From Rosa chinensis (Eukaryota > Streptophyta > Magnoliopsida > Rosales > Rosaceae), in assembly GCF_002994745.2 (NCBI RefSeq), contig NC_037094.1, positions 12,399,001-12,463,000 on the forward strand: a stretch of DNA of 64,000 nt, given 5' to 3'. Both the position numbers and the translations under genes were made by a program. Of this stretch, positions 22,055 through 32,999 are shown piece after piece; position 1 is the first letter of the stretch, and every line of letters begins with the position of its first letter. A model generated the notes under the pieces. The model worked only from the letters and a program-made list of their open reading frames with translations. It searched no databases and was not told where the DNA came from.

Positions 22055-23235
22055 GGATGAAATATCAGCATATCATTTATGATGCAGTGCTAGTGGCCAT
22101 GTATTTGGCTTTTAAATTAGAGTCTTCAAAGCATTTGGATTTTCAGTAGATGGATGAAGATAGAGTTTAACTTATGTTGTGCGTGTATGTCTGTGTTTAT
22201 TACAACTTTCAAGTGTCTGTGGCAACTAAATGAAATTTATCTGAATAAACTTAGTGTTGAAGTTTTAATGGGGCATGAGAATACTTCTCTTGTGCAATCC
22301 AAGAGGGATCTTTTTCGTTTGTTAGTTACTTCAATTACCACCAACAGTTTCTTATTCTTTGTTAGTCAAGGGAACTTTTGCTGGCAGGAAGTGCTCTCTT
22401 CTTTGCTTTGCACTTGTGTGTTTGGCTGTTGATAGTGTGATTGATAGTTATGTAGTTACGTACTACTGTAACTTGCATATGATCACGGTTTTTTTTTTCC
22501 TGGAGGTACAGGGTTTTTCCTGTATAGTTCTGCTTCATGATCTTCTGGATTTCTCTGTATTGCACTAGTTTTGCAGGTTTTGTGATGCTTGCTTGATTTC
22601 CTAAAGCAAGGTTTTTAAAATTTCAAAACATTTCGTGTAGATGTAGTGCCATTGACCATGTACTGGGCTGTTAAAATTGTTTCTTTAAAGCATTTGGATT
22701 TTCAAGAGTAGATGCAAACAGATTTAAACTTTTTTATGTATGTATTGTAGGTATATACTGTTACTGTGAAATTGTGGAAATTGAGTAGAATTGATCTGAA
22801 TAATGTATTACTTTTAACTTGTTAAAAGCATGACAATACATCTCTTGGCCAATCATAGAGGGATCTCTTTTGTTTGTAAATTGCTTCAGTTACTACTAAC
22901 AGTTTCTTATTCTTCCTTGGTCCATATCTCGACAATGGTTGCTTTTGCTGCCAGGAGGTGCTCTTTTCTTTACTCTTTCCTTTGCAGTTGTCTACTTGGA
23001 TGTTGGTACTTAATTTACTACTGAAATTTGCACTTGTACGTGTATGATCGCACCTCTAGTTTTTTCCAGAGAGTTATGTGATGCTTGCAATTACAGGGCT
23101 TTTCCCGTCTATATTGAAGTGTAGTCCTGTGGCTTTGAATTGCAATGTGCGTGGTCTTACAAACGGAGTTGAAGAAGTATATACGGAAGCAGTTTAGATT
23201 ATAATTTCAGCATTTCAACTAGCAACTTGAATTTA

Positions 23236-23279
<44 letters not shown>

Positions 23280-23871
23280 CAAATAAATGAAGTTACTTGT
23301 ACCACCCCTTGATTTGATTTACAGGCTACAAAAAGTTTGTGAAAGCTATCTTGCTCAGCTGCAACAGTACAGGTATGATTCAAGAAATCGTTGTACTATG
23401 CTTATTCCAGTTAGTTATAATATCCAGTAAACTAGCTTCGTCTCATATGAATCTTCATTTTATGGATATGGATATCGACTATTTACTATTTGTGAAAGCC
23501 TACCCACAATCTATGATTTTACTCTCCATAAATTACAATGTTAGTTCAGTTAATCTACATTACTGAACTTTGACATATCACATGATTGCTTCATAGCTTA
23601 TAAACATTTATTATTGTGATACACTGCTCAGCTCCAGAGCTCCTCATATTTTATTTCAGTCTTCAAGATTGGTGTCTCTCCTCTATACAAATGGACTTTG
23701 AGCCCCATCTTAATGAAAATCTTAATTAGTATTCATATTAACATTATTGGAAAAGAGATTAAAAAAAAAAACAATTAATTTTCCATATAATCCTAGCCAA
23801 AACACCTCTTATACTAGATCTTATGCTAACCCAAAACGTGTATGATTTTTAGTTTGGTTTCTATTTCTCAG
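22055..23871. other. 3' flank of RING-a, no intact gene
   Basis: The first 220 bp match the 3' flank of the RING-a pseudogene at 11914. A short exon-like segment at about 23325-23371 (acceptor GATTTACAG, donor TACAG/GTATG) reads LQKVCESYLAQLQQYR; I do not recognise it. Otherwise nothing supported. Confidence 0.4.
23238..23277. repeat. (AT)n microsatellite
   Basis: Uninterrupted AT dinucleotide run of about 39 bp in the flank between RING-a and the CBL exon 8 relic. Confidence 0.95.
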
Positions 23872-23925
23872 GGACATTACCTACATCATTTCTCAGCTTT
23901 TTGCTCGACACTTGGTTCAAGATTA
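23872..23925 (+). pseudogene. CBL last-exon relic
   Basis: After an acceptor (TTTCTCAG) the sequence GGACATTACCTACATCATTT corresponds to CBL exon 8 (DIT...), but the FPSF region has changed to a Gln-Leu-Phe reading and the end is a TAG. The following 3' flank matches that at 26398. Confidence 0.65.
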
Positions 23926-24368
23926 GATATGATTGCATTGCAAACATAACAGACACTTATAATGCCTTTTTCTCGATCACAGATGCAGAAGACATCAAGT
24001 GCTAGCCTCTGCAGAGCATAAAGTTGATGAGAGGAGCCAAAGGAAAAAAATAAAAACCACTAAAGATTATTCCATAGCATAGCTTCTGCATTCAGCACTC
24101 TAGTGTTTCACCTTGTTTATTATTAAACTAGATTGCTTATAACTTCAACTCTGGTAAAAACCTCATTAGTAGCTCTATTATTTTCTTTCTGACTTGAAAT
24201 ACATATCATCAATAGATGTCCAAGCTAGAGCTCAATAATTTTTCCTTTGTTAAGAAGTGTCCAGTGTAGGCACATTAACATAATCACATAAGAAGATTTC
24301 ATTTGACAGGAACTCGTTCTTTTTTTCTTTTTCTTTTTGTTTTGGGGGAGGGGGTGGAGGGGGATGTG

Positions 24369-24849
24369 TTTTACAATGGAAGATATATTGATGATCGTCA
24401 AGGTATGTACGTACCTAGGGCTTGAAATGGAAGCCATGTATTCAGATGTCCCAATGCTTATTCCTGCTACTGAATCGTCCATTGAGGGCTCAGAGAAAGT
24501 GGGACTTGATAGTTTGAAAGATGCTGTTAGACAGATGCCATCTACTATTTGCATGGAGGGCCTTGATGACTTTGATGCTGCAGAAGAAGGGACTGATCAT
24601 CATCAGCATATGATTGCTTGCTTGCCCTGCTCACATACTGACATACATGTCATGCACATTGCAGTCAATGTATTGTCCAGTGGCTCAGACGATCGAATTA
24701 CGTGTGTTCCTTGTCGATCCCCAATTGTGGAAGTGGACAAGGACGAGCCACCAAAACCCCTATTGAGGCTGCATTGGCCTTTGCTCATGATGTCTGCGGT
24801 TGGTATGCTTACTGCTACTCTCATTCCCAGATTGTTGAACTGGAGCTAA
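24369..24849 (+). pseudogene. RING-b paralogue, 5'-truncated and frameshifted
   Basis: Begins inside the gene (matching 12605 onward) after a G-rich junction, so the first half is absent. An insertion in GGTATGTACGTACCTAGGGC shifts the frame relative to the copy at 12150. The RING keeps STICMEGLDDFDAAEEG and CLPCSH, but an insertion after the first His separates the remaining ligands (DRITCVPCRSPIVE), so the fold is lost. The hydrophobic tail (WPLLMMSAVGMLTATLIP) remains, ending TAA at 24847-24849. Confidence 0.8.
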
Positions 24850-25408
24850 ACATGAAAATATCAGCATATCATGCATAGTGCTGCCATTGTATATCCATGT
24901 ATTTGGCAGTTTAATTAGTTTCTTCAAAGCGTTTGGTGTTTCAGAAGTAAAAGCAGACAGCACTAAACTTTTTTATGTGTGTCTGAGTGCGTGTTAATTA
25001 CAACTCTCCCTAGTTTCCGCTTCTGTGGAATTTAAGCTAAATCAGTTTGAATAAACCTAGTTTTAAACTTGTTATGGTGCATGACAATACTTGCCTTGTG
25101 CAATCGAAGAAGGTTCTTTTTTTGTTTGTTACGTTTATTATTTCAATCACTAATAACATATATATGAAGCAGTCCCTTTTTTCTGCATTTCAGATGACAC
25201 GCACTGTCAATGAACAAATTTTCATGCACACAATTTGGTTCCAAATATCTGTAGGCTATATGAAGCAGTCCATCTTTTTTGCATTTCTATACTTCCACAT
25301 TATTTTGTTCAACTTTTAAACTTCAAAGGGATCTGATTTTTATACTGCATCTGATTGGTTTCTACCTATTTATGAATTTTCTTCCTTATATTGCTATGAA
25401 AATCGAAG

Positions 25409-26397
25409 GTCAAGGAGATGGTGCCGGCCATCTGCACTTCTGAGATCAGATCTGGTACTTGCCGATGCTTTTATCGAATCCTTTTTATTATTCTACACTG
25501 TGATATGTTGTATACTTATTCTATGTAAATGCTTCATGTTTCTATAGGGAGCAGGGACAATGATGGAGACACATTTACATGGAGATGGGAAAATTGATCA
25601 ATAAGAGTGGAAGGAATATGTGGCATAGCATCCATCTCTTATAAGGAATATTATGACTCTTCCATAGTCTGTCTGATGTAGTGAGCAGGGGGTCAACTTA
25701 TAAAATATCCCACATTGGAAAGGAAAGATTGTATATTGGAAAAGTGATAAATTAAAAAAAAAAAAATTTTGGATAAAAATAAAATATAACTTATAAGTGA
25801 ATTGATCACACCCATTTATACCGAGGCCTTTTATGATTAAAACCCAACAGCTAATAAGTGGTTAAGTTGTGACACAATTGTATTGGTACAATGGTCGGTC
25901 ACGAGCCACGTTTATCGTTGTTTAACATGGTATTAAAGCGGATCACTCTCCAATTGTGTCTCCAATTATCATGAGCCCGAATTTAGGTTTCTTATATTGC
26001 CATCGAAATATTCCAATTGAATTATTACTAAGTGCCTGATATGAGCTTTGAATTGTATTGACCAAGTTTTCGATATAAGGCTTGTGTCCCAATTTCCAAT
26101 GTAGCAATTGGATTGTTAATTAATTTCATGTGTTAGAGTTAAGTTGCATGTGAGGGGGCGTCTCTCCTCTCTACAAATAGACTTCTAGCCCCATCTTAAT
26201 GAAAATCTTAATTAATATTCATACTAACATTATGTGAAAAGACAATTAAAAAAAAACAATTGATGAAGCCAAAGCGCCTCTTATCCTCGATCTTATGCTA
26301 ATCCGAAACAAATTTGATTTTTAGTTTGGTTTCTATTTCTTAGGGATATTAACTATATCATTTCTCAGCTTTTTGCTCGACACTTGGTTCAAGATTA
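25409..26397 (+). pseudogene. CBL exons 6, 7 and 8 relics
   Basis: Exon 6 (25409-25483, VKEM then a stop-bearing remainder), exon 7 (about 25552-25666, with DGKIDQ followed by TAA where the intact gene has GAA, and TAG for AAG further on) and exon 8 (26343-26397) are still in order. A retroelement-like insertion of about 480 bp separates exons 7 and 8. These are the 3' half of a dead CBL8-like copy. Confidence 0.75.
25676..26160 (+). mobile_element. Small LTR-retroelement (TRIM-like) remnant
   Basis: Contains ATATCCCACATTGGAAAGG, common in plant LTR termini, then TTTAACA followed by TGGTATTAAAGC (25928-25939), which is close to the initiator tRNA-Met primer-binding site TGGTATCAGAGC. A G-rich tract (TGAGGGGGCG) near 26155 could be the polypurine tract. 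No second LTR is recognisable. Ends are approximate. Confidence 0.4.
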
Positions 26398-27058
26398 GAT
26401 ATGATTGCATTGCAAACATAACAGACGCTTGCAATGCCTTAAAGTTCTCGATCCACAGATGCATGCAGAAGACATCAAGTGCTAGCCTCTGCTTCATACA
26501 TTCACAGGCCTTTGATATTGAGGGTATATGGGATTAAAATAGCACACCCCTCAAACAAATAACCCATGGATTGCTTGAAACTTTCAATTCAATAGTTCAA
26601 GTATAATTTATTACTAAATTGAATTTCTAATTTTAGGATTTTGTCTCATCATTCACCCCTAACTTCTTTTTGAATAAAAGGCTTGTGCGATTGCCCTCAA
26701 GTTTTGATTAATGAAATTGTTGAATATGGGAGGGGGCGGATATTGAGCCTAAATCCCGGATTACAATAAGCATCTAGAGTATTTCCAAAAATAGTATCAG
26801 GAACCTCTACAAAAGACATGTATTCTAACAAGCACCAACTAGCAAAGAGTGCTCTACTAGCTACTCTATTTTCTTTGACATAGCGGTGACATAACGGAAA
26901 GATTACTTGATATGTAACTCGATTACAACGTAGCATAATTACCGTAAGCACAGCTTTCTTACTATGTTGCCGCTAGAGGATAGACACTTAGTTTCACTCT
27001 GCCACTATGCTGTAGAAACCATTTGAAGACTCGCTGCCTACTTAGAGCAGACAAGGAA
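26398..27058. other. Gene-free stretch
   Basis: The start repeats the CBL 3' flank also seen after 23925. The remainder is AT-rich with no supported gene or element. Confidence 0.4.
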
Positions 27059-27066
27059 CTTTGAGT

Positions 27067-27650
27067 TAGGGATGACAAAAATCCTCAGCGGGGCGGAGCT
27101 CCATTGGATACCCGCCCCTAATGGGGGGAGAATTTGGAGACAAATGAGGAATAGGGATGGGGATCCCCAATCCCCACTATCTAAGATTAGGGATGGGGCG
27201 GGGATGGTATTGTGATCCTCATCCCCAAACCCGCTCCAATAATATATACATATATTTAATTTATATAAATATATAAATTTATTTTTTATAATATAAATCA
27301 CAAATATATACATTTACTACTTTACTTTAATGGCTACACTTTTAGTTTAATGGTGTTTTGACTTTTGCACTCACTGAATTATGATTTATGAATTTAATCA
27401 TGTTTTAATTTTATTTGTTGTAGATTTTGATTTTAAAAAAGGCAATATGAGAAAAAAATTATTTTATTCATTAAACTCTTATTGGGGATTTGGGGCGGTT
27501 TTGGAAGCTTAGTCCCCAGTGAGGATGCGGATGGGGAATCCCCAATATATTTTTATTGGGGATTGGGGTGAGGATGGGGGTGAAGAATGACCTCGGGGAT
27601 GGGGATCGTATTGTGATCCCCATCCCCAACCCGCCTCATTACCATCCCTA
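27067..27650. mobile_element. Non-autonomous hAT element, 584 bp, 8-bp TSD
   Basis: Ends TAGGGATGACAA and, inverted, TAGGGATGGTAA, flanked by an exact 8-bp duplication CTTTGAGT (27059-27066, 27651-27658). Both subterminal regions carry repeated GGGGATGGGGAT and GGGGATTGGGG motifs in inverted arrangement, and the centre is AT-rich. No transposase. The TIR family (TAGGGATG) differs from the CAGGGCCGG elements in this window. Confidence 0.92.
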
Positions 27651-27658
27651 CTTTGAGT

Positions 27659-28567
27659 GCACATACTATTATAGAGATTTATTACTCGCAATAAAATTAA
27701 ACAACAAAAGTAATTAAAAGCTTTTAGGGAAAAAAAACAGCCTGGGCAGGGCCTAAAAAAGCCCAAGCCCAAGCACTACCCAACGAGATAAGGGAGACCT
27801 GGCCCACTAGCCAAGTCCAGCACCGGCCCACCCAAGCCACCACCAACGTGCCACCACCCCTGCTGCACAACCACTGCCGTCGAACAGCCTCAGCCACTAC
27901 GCCACCGTCCCCATCGTACCAGCAGAATGCAGCGCACACCAAGACTACCAACCCACCCAACCAAAGAATTGGATAACAACCAGATCCTAGCCAAAGCAGG
28001 TAACCCAACCTTTGCCCCCCTAACTTTAGTGGTTAAAGGAATGTTGTAAAGAGAGTTGATTATGTGGTCAATTGAATAAGCTTCCATTCCGAAAGGCTGT
28101 ACGCCCAAAAAGAAGAACCAGATCCAAATTCCAAATTCAAATAGGAGACAACATGACCATCCATTATTATGGAATTTTTTTATCATCTTCAGTCGAGGCA
28201 CATATACACGTTACTTGGCACAAATTCGATATTCATTCTCTTAAATTGGTGAAACTGAAGATATTACGTATTAAAAACTGAAAATTATTCTATGCACCAA
28301 TTTAGAGATTAGGGCATCAAAAACCCAATTACGGCCAAATTAGCATCTATCCATCTCTGACCTATCACAATCATACAATAATGGCCACAAAACAATACAT
28401 CCTTTAGTTTTTATTAGGAACAAAACTCAGGCTCATAGGGGAGAGAGAGTCATAAATATTTTCAAATTCAGAAGTTGAATGTTTCCCAATTTAGCCCCCC
28501 ATTTTAAGTCACATTGTACACGTACATAAATCCCAACAGCCTCTCACATTAGTACTGACAAAGCCTG
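27659..28567. other. Gene-free stretch with GC-rich repeat-like patch
   Basis: 27735-28010 is rich in CCCAAGCCCAAG, CCACCAC and similar runs, as seen in the untranslated leaders of plant LTR elements and again at about 57740-57800. I could not define an element. 28020-28567 is the AT-rich 5' flank of the CBL gene. Confidence 0.35.
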
Positions 28568-30058
28568 ATGGGCTGTGTCTGCATGAAGCAGAGACTTGAA
28601 TGTGAAAACTCAACTGTTCTTGCTTCTCAAACCTATTGTAAGCTTCCAGTAATCTATTTTCGTTTGCAACTTATCAATTTTGGGTTCGCGTGACCTCATT
28701 ATATTAGTTGGAATATACTTACATAAGAGTAATTCTTTGCATTATTACATCCTTGGGTTTTGCAGTCAAGGTGAATGAGATAGAAAATTTGTATGAGCTG
28801 TTCAGGAAGTTAAGCAGTTCTATAGTCGATGATGGGCTTATAAGCAAAGTACGTTTCATGTCGGTCGATCTTCTAGTCAGAAACCCTTAAATATATCGTT
28901 TATATTGCTTCTCCATTTACTGCATTACAAGTTAATTATTAAATTGTTGTTTCAGTATTCAAATTGATAATTGAAGATTGACCTTCTAAATTATACTAAT
29001 TTACATACATGTAAGATTTCAGGAAGAGTTTCAGCTCGGATTGTTCAGGAACAGCAAAACACAGAGTCTCTTTGCAGACAGGGTGAGCTTCCTCCCTTAC
29101 TTCAGTTTGACAATAACGTACAATTACCTTGAGCATGAGTGCTAACAACTTAATTAGGCCTTGTTTATCCCAATAGATCTTCGACATGTTTGATTCAAAG
29201 CACGACGGGGTAATAGAATTCGAAGAGTTTGTTAAATGTCTAAGTGTCTTCCACCCTGAAGCACCAAGAGCAGAAAAAGTGTCATGTATGCAATTTTGGA
29301 TATTTTCATTTCACTCTGTGTATTTGTTGTATCTTGACTTGACATGAACTGGTGTGGTGTGGCAGTTGCATTTCACTTGTACGATATATGGCAGACGGGA
29401 TTCATTGAACGCGATGAGGTATCAAATATTCAAATCACACTTAAATTCTAGTTCCTAGTATTTCCTGACTAGATAATAACATATATATCCGATCTTATTT
29501 CAAATTTTCAACATCAGGCATTTGATTTAATTAATAGATATATACACATGAAGCACTCATGCTTTTGTACTTACATGTTGATAGGTCAAAGAAATGGTTA
29601 TGGCGCTTCTGAAAGAGTCAGACTTGATCTTATCTGACGACATTGTTGAAGCCATTCTTGATAAGGTATTAAGCCATACAAGATGGTGCTAGCTATATCT
29701 AATCATTTATCTGTCTTGATAGTGGAAAAATTAAGTACACCTTTTGCTATTTCACTTCATAGACATTCAAGGAAGCGGATTTAAATGGAGATGGAAAGAT
29801 TGATCTGGAAGAGTGGAACCAACTCGTGGATCAAAATCCATCCTTATTGAAGAACATGACAATTCCATACCTCAAGTAATTCCCCATTTAGTCCATATAT
29901 TAACAGAATGTACCGCATGTTCCATTTCATTACAACCATCACAAAGCTATGTTTAACTGTTTTTGTTGGTGTAATTTTTGATCTAATGCAGGGACATCAC
30001 AACTGCTTTTCATAGTTTTGTGCTGAGATCAGACATTGAAGATGACACCAAGTACTAA
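28568..30058 (+). CDS. Calcineurin B-like protein, CBL5/CBL4-like
   Basis: Eight exons join into a 211-aa frame: 28568-28637, 28766-28848, 29023-29082, 29177-29285, 29366-29418, 29585-29665, 29763-29875, 29992-30058. Exon sizes 2-7 are identical to those of the CBL8-like gene. It starts MGCVCMKQ, with Gly2 for myristoylation and Cys3 and Cys5 for S-acylation, so membrane attachment is expected. EF loops: [12 protein letters not shown] is canonical, unlike the CBL8-like gene; the loop after [12 protein letters not shown] is degenerate; [12 protein letters not shown] is canonical. The C-terminal motif is FHSF where most CBLs have FPSF; the serine that CIPKs phosphorylate is kept but its Pro neighbour is lost. 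The MGCVC start and LASQT suggest CBL5; CBL4/SOS3 is the alternative. Confidence 0.9.
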
Positions 30059-30659
30059 TTCAGCTGACACACCCATTTGAGTGAATGTAATTAGCACCAG
30101 CAGACAAAATTCCAATGCATGTATCTATGAGAACGAAAAAGAATCTTCGACTCATTTTAGAAAACGAGAAGAGGGACGTAATTTTGGTCCTTCAAATATG
30201 GTAATATATATCCTGTAAATGACTTGATCGCATGAGATCATGAGAATGCATGATGATTAAGTTTCGATGGCAATGTTAATACTTTGATCACAAGGCACAT
30301 TAATGAGGATAGGTTCTATAGGACGGAAAATTTCTTGTGATTACGTTCTTAGACATTCCTTGTAAAATGTCTAGGTCCCTATACAAGATCGTCTCAAAAA
30401 ATTAGTAAAATCGAAATGTACGTACATTATGTAAAAAGCTATGTCTAATCCAATTGTTAATGAATCCCAAGGTTGTCTTGTTCTTCTGAAATAAGGATTA
30501 GATTCAATTTCCGGATTATTGTGTCCAGTTTCACTTTGAGTAAGGATTGACACATACCATGTACAAGTACTCGAGAGTTTTATTATGGATTTTTACTAAT
30601 GATCATATTTTGAACTACATCTCCTCCATTCTCCATTAGTTGTAAGTCTCATCAGTGCC
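30059..30659. other. 3' flank of CBL gene, no other gene seen
   Basis: AT-rich sequence between the CBL stop codon and the RING relic. No supported feature. Confidence 0.5.
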
Positions 30660-31255
30660 ATGCCTCCAGATAGATTTTATGTTTGCACACTAGCGTCGCA
30701 AAGAGAACCATGTCGAACCCTCCCCATCTATTTTGGTACCAACATTCCAATCCAATGGGTGTTCTACAAATCAGACCTATTACAACATCTCTAGTCCCTC
30801 ACCCTGGTTATCGTGACGGTCTACTATCTGAAGAGAGTAAGTATACGGAGTTCCTTGGTAGCTAGGAGACTTTCCGCCATGGGTGTCCCAGAAGATAGCC
30901 AGCGGGCTATCATTGTAGATATACTTGAGGTGCTTGAAGTGGCCGTCCCCAAGCTTCCTATTCTTGTGAACATTATCGAGGTAGACCATGGCGTACGTAA
31001 TTGGGTCAAATTTATTTCTGCAACTAAATCATCATTAGAGCTTGGAGAAAGTGCAATTTGATAGTTTAGAACTAGAAGCTATTTCATCGACTTGTGTTAT
31101 TTGTATGGAGCCTTGCAGAACGTGGTGTTGATAAACTGATTTATCGCTTGCCTTGTTCACACCTTTACCATGGAGCTTGTATTGTCGACTGGCCAGAAAC
31201 GAGTCACTCGTGTCCCTCGTGTCGATATCAATTACCACCAAAACCCTCCAAGTAA
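30660..31255 (+). pseudogene. RING-H2 gene relic
   Basis: Starts MPPDRFY, aligning with MSPERHY of the intact gene, and keeps scattered matches: SLVARRLSAMGVPED, VLEVAVPKLPILVN, FISATKSSLE, then CVICMEP and SCPSCRYQLPPKPSK. At least three frameshifts and several stops intervene, and there is a short internal deletion between the first Cys pair and the His ligands. It is more diverged than the RING-a and RING-b copies and again sits just downstream of a CBL gene. Confidence 0.75.
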
Positions 31256-31397
31256 TGGCTCCTTTTTTCTTTTTTTTTTTTCTTTTTTCTTTTTTTTGTT
31301 CCGAATATTGAAGTTAAAGTAAAGTGTGGAAATATCAACATCGATATTTAGTGCCACTGGTCATGCATGTTTTCCGAAGCTATTTTATTATCTGAAC

Positions 31398-32930
31398 TAG
31401 AGGTGGCCAACGGGTCGGGCCAGCCGACCCATTTATTATCTTGCCGGCCCATTTACTTAAACATTAAGCCCAGTCGGGTCCATGGCCCGATCTCATATCG
31501 TGCCGGACCGTGCTAGTGTCGGGTCAATAAACGGGCCGTGCTAGTGCCTACTTACTAAAAACACGATTTTAAAATTTTAATTTGAACAAATAAAAATTAA
31601 TTTTATTTAACTATTTAGAAAATTAAAATATATTAAGTTTTACAATGTTTTTCTTAATATTAGCTTTTTAAGATTAGTTTTCTAATAATTTTTTATATTC
31701 AACTATAAGAAAAAAAGAAAGAAAAAAATAACTCAAAATATATTGTTCTTAATTAGTATATTATTGTGAGATTAATCTTTATTAATATAATGAAGATTTA
31801 ATATCATATTATTCTTTTCTTCATTCTATAGTTGTATTATGATGAGATTAGTCTTTATTAATAAACATATATTTAATATTTAGGAAAAATACTTATGTTA
31901 AGACAAGGATATAATGTTTTGTTTGTGCAGGTTGATTCATACTCTCTCTTCGACTTCTCCAAGTCGATGGTGGGTTGGGGATCCGGGATCGAGCCGGCGG
32001 TGGTGGTGGACTGGCCATCAGGAATCACGATGGTGGATCGGCAGAAGGTTCCAAATCCGGATCTAGGTGGTTTTCGCACACGGGTCTGGATTTGGGATCC
32101 GGGTGGAGATTGGGCTTGGTATATGGCCCACTATCTTTGGTGGGCTGCATATCAGTTGCTAAATTGGGTTGGGACTCTTGTTTATTGGTATTGGATTTGA
32201 GACCCAAGCTTATGGTACCTGTTCGTGAAAGATCGTTTGCCAACATGGCCATGTTCGATCTGACACCCTTGGCCGGCTTCGATCTTTAGGTGGGAGAGTG
32301 CCTTCATTCCGGCGCCAAGTTGATTTTTGTCAAATTGAGCGTTGGAGTTCAATGGGTAATCAAACCACCTACTACTCAATTCACTACACGGCTGCAATCC
32401 GTAGTGTAAAATCAGCGCTGCGTTTCGACGCTGCTGCTCTTGCATTTTTAATTCTTTGTATTTCATATGCAATTTTTGCATCTTTTCCTTTCGTATTGTT
32501 TATTTTATTTTTTACGCCTATTGGCCTGGTATCGTTGTAATCTTTCAATTTCAATAAAAGACCTCATTTTACTAAAAAAAAAGGATATAATGTTTTATTT
32601 CACTATTTTGACAACATAAAAGAAATAGTATTGGTGGAATTGTCATGAGATTTTAAATAAAGAGGTCTAAAATTCAAATCTCATCATTGTAGTTTTTTAA
32701 TATTTTTAAAAACAAAATGAAATTTTGTGTTTGTAACGAGCCGGCCCATAATATGTCTTGCTTGGGCCGTGCCGGGCCAATGGGTAAATATTCCTAGGCC
32801 CAATCCAGCCCGTTATTCTAACGTGCTCGGCTTGTGCCTGGCCACTAACGGGCTTGGGCCGTGCCGGGCCGCTTTTAAGAGTGCCGGGCCCTTGCCGTGC
32901 TCGTGCTTAGCAGCCCGTTTGCCACCTCTA
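31398..32930. mobile_element. hAT element, 1533 bp, 8-bp TSD, carrying a nested retroposon
   Basis: Ends TAGAGGTGGCCAACGGG and, inverted, TAGAGGTGGCAAACGGG, flanked by an exact 8-bp duplication ATCTGAAC (31390-31397, 32931-32938). Subterminal regions are rich in GGGCCGTGC and GCCGGGCC motifs. No transposase is left. The insert at 31921-32580 accounts for 660 bp plus its duplicated target. Confidence 0.93.
31921..32580 (+). mobile_element. Retroposon (truncated LINE 3' end or similar), 16-bp TSD
   Basis: Flanked by an exact 16-bp direct repeat AAGGATATAATGTTTT (31905-31920, 32581-32596) and ending in AATAAAAG...ACTAAAAAAAA, the marks of target-primed insertion of a polyadenylated RNA. The body is GC-rich (GGATCCGGGATCGAGCCGG) with open frames of about 100 codons but no domain I recognise. 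It may be the 3' untranslated part of a LINE or a transcript copied by one. Confidence 0.85.
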
Positions 32931-32999
32931 ATCTGAACAAAGCTTAAATTACAATATGTGTGATTATTTTTACTATTGAGGATTCAACTCATTTATTTG

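Larger units (their letters stand above)
21095..25680 (+). repeat. RING-a / RING-b / CBL-exon block, copy 2
   Basis: Same order as 11030-13600 and more complete at its right end: RING-a (21155), a CBL exon 8 relic (23872), RING-b (24369), and CBL exon 6 and 7 relics (25409-25666). The stretch 23640-23930 is itself repeated at 26150-26400, so CBL 3' ends were copied more than once. Confidence 0.7.
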
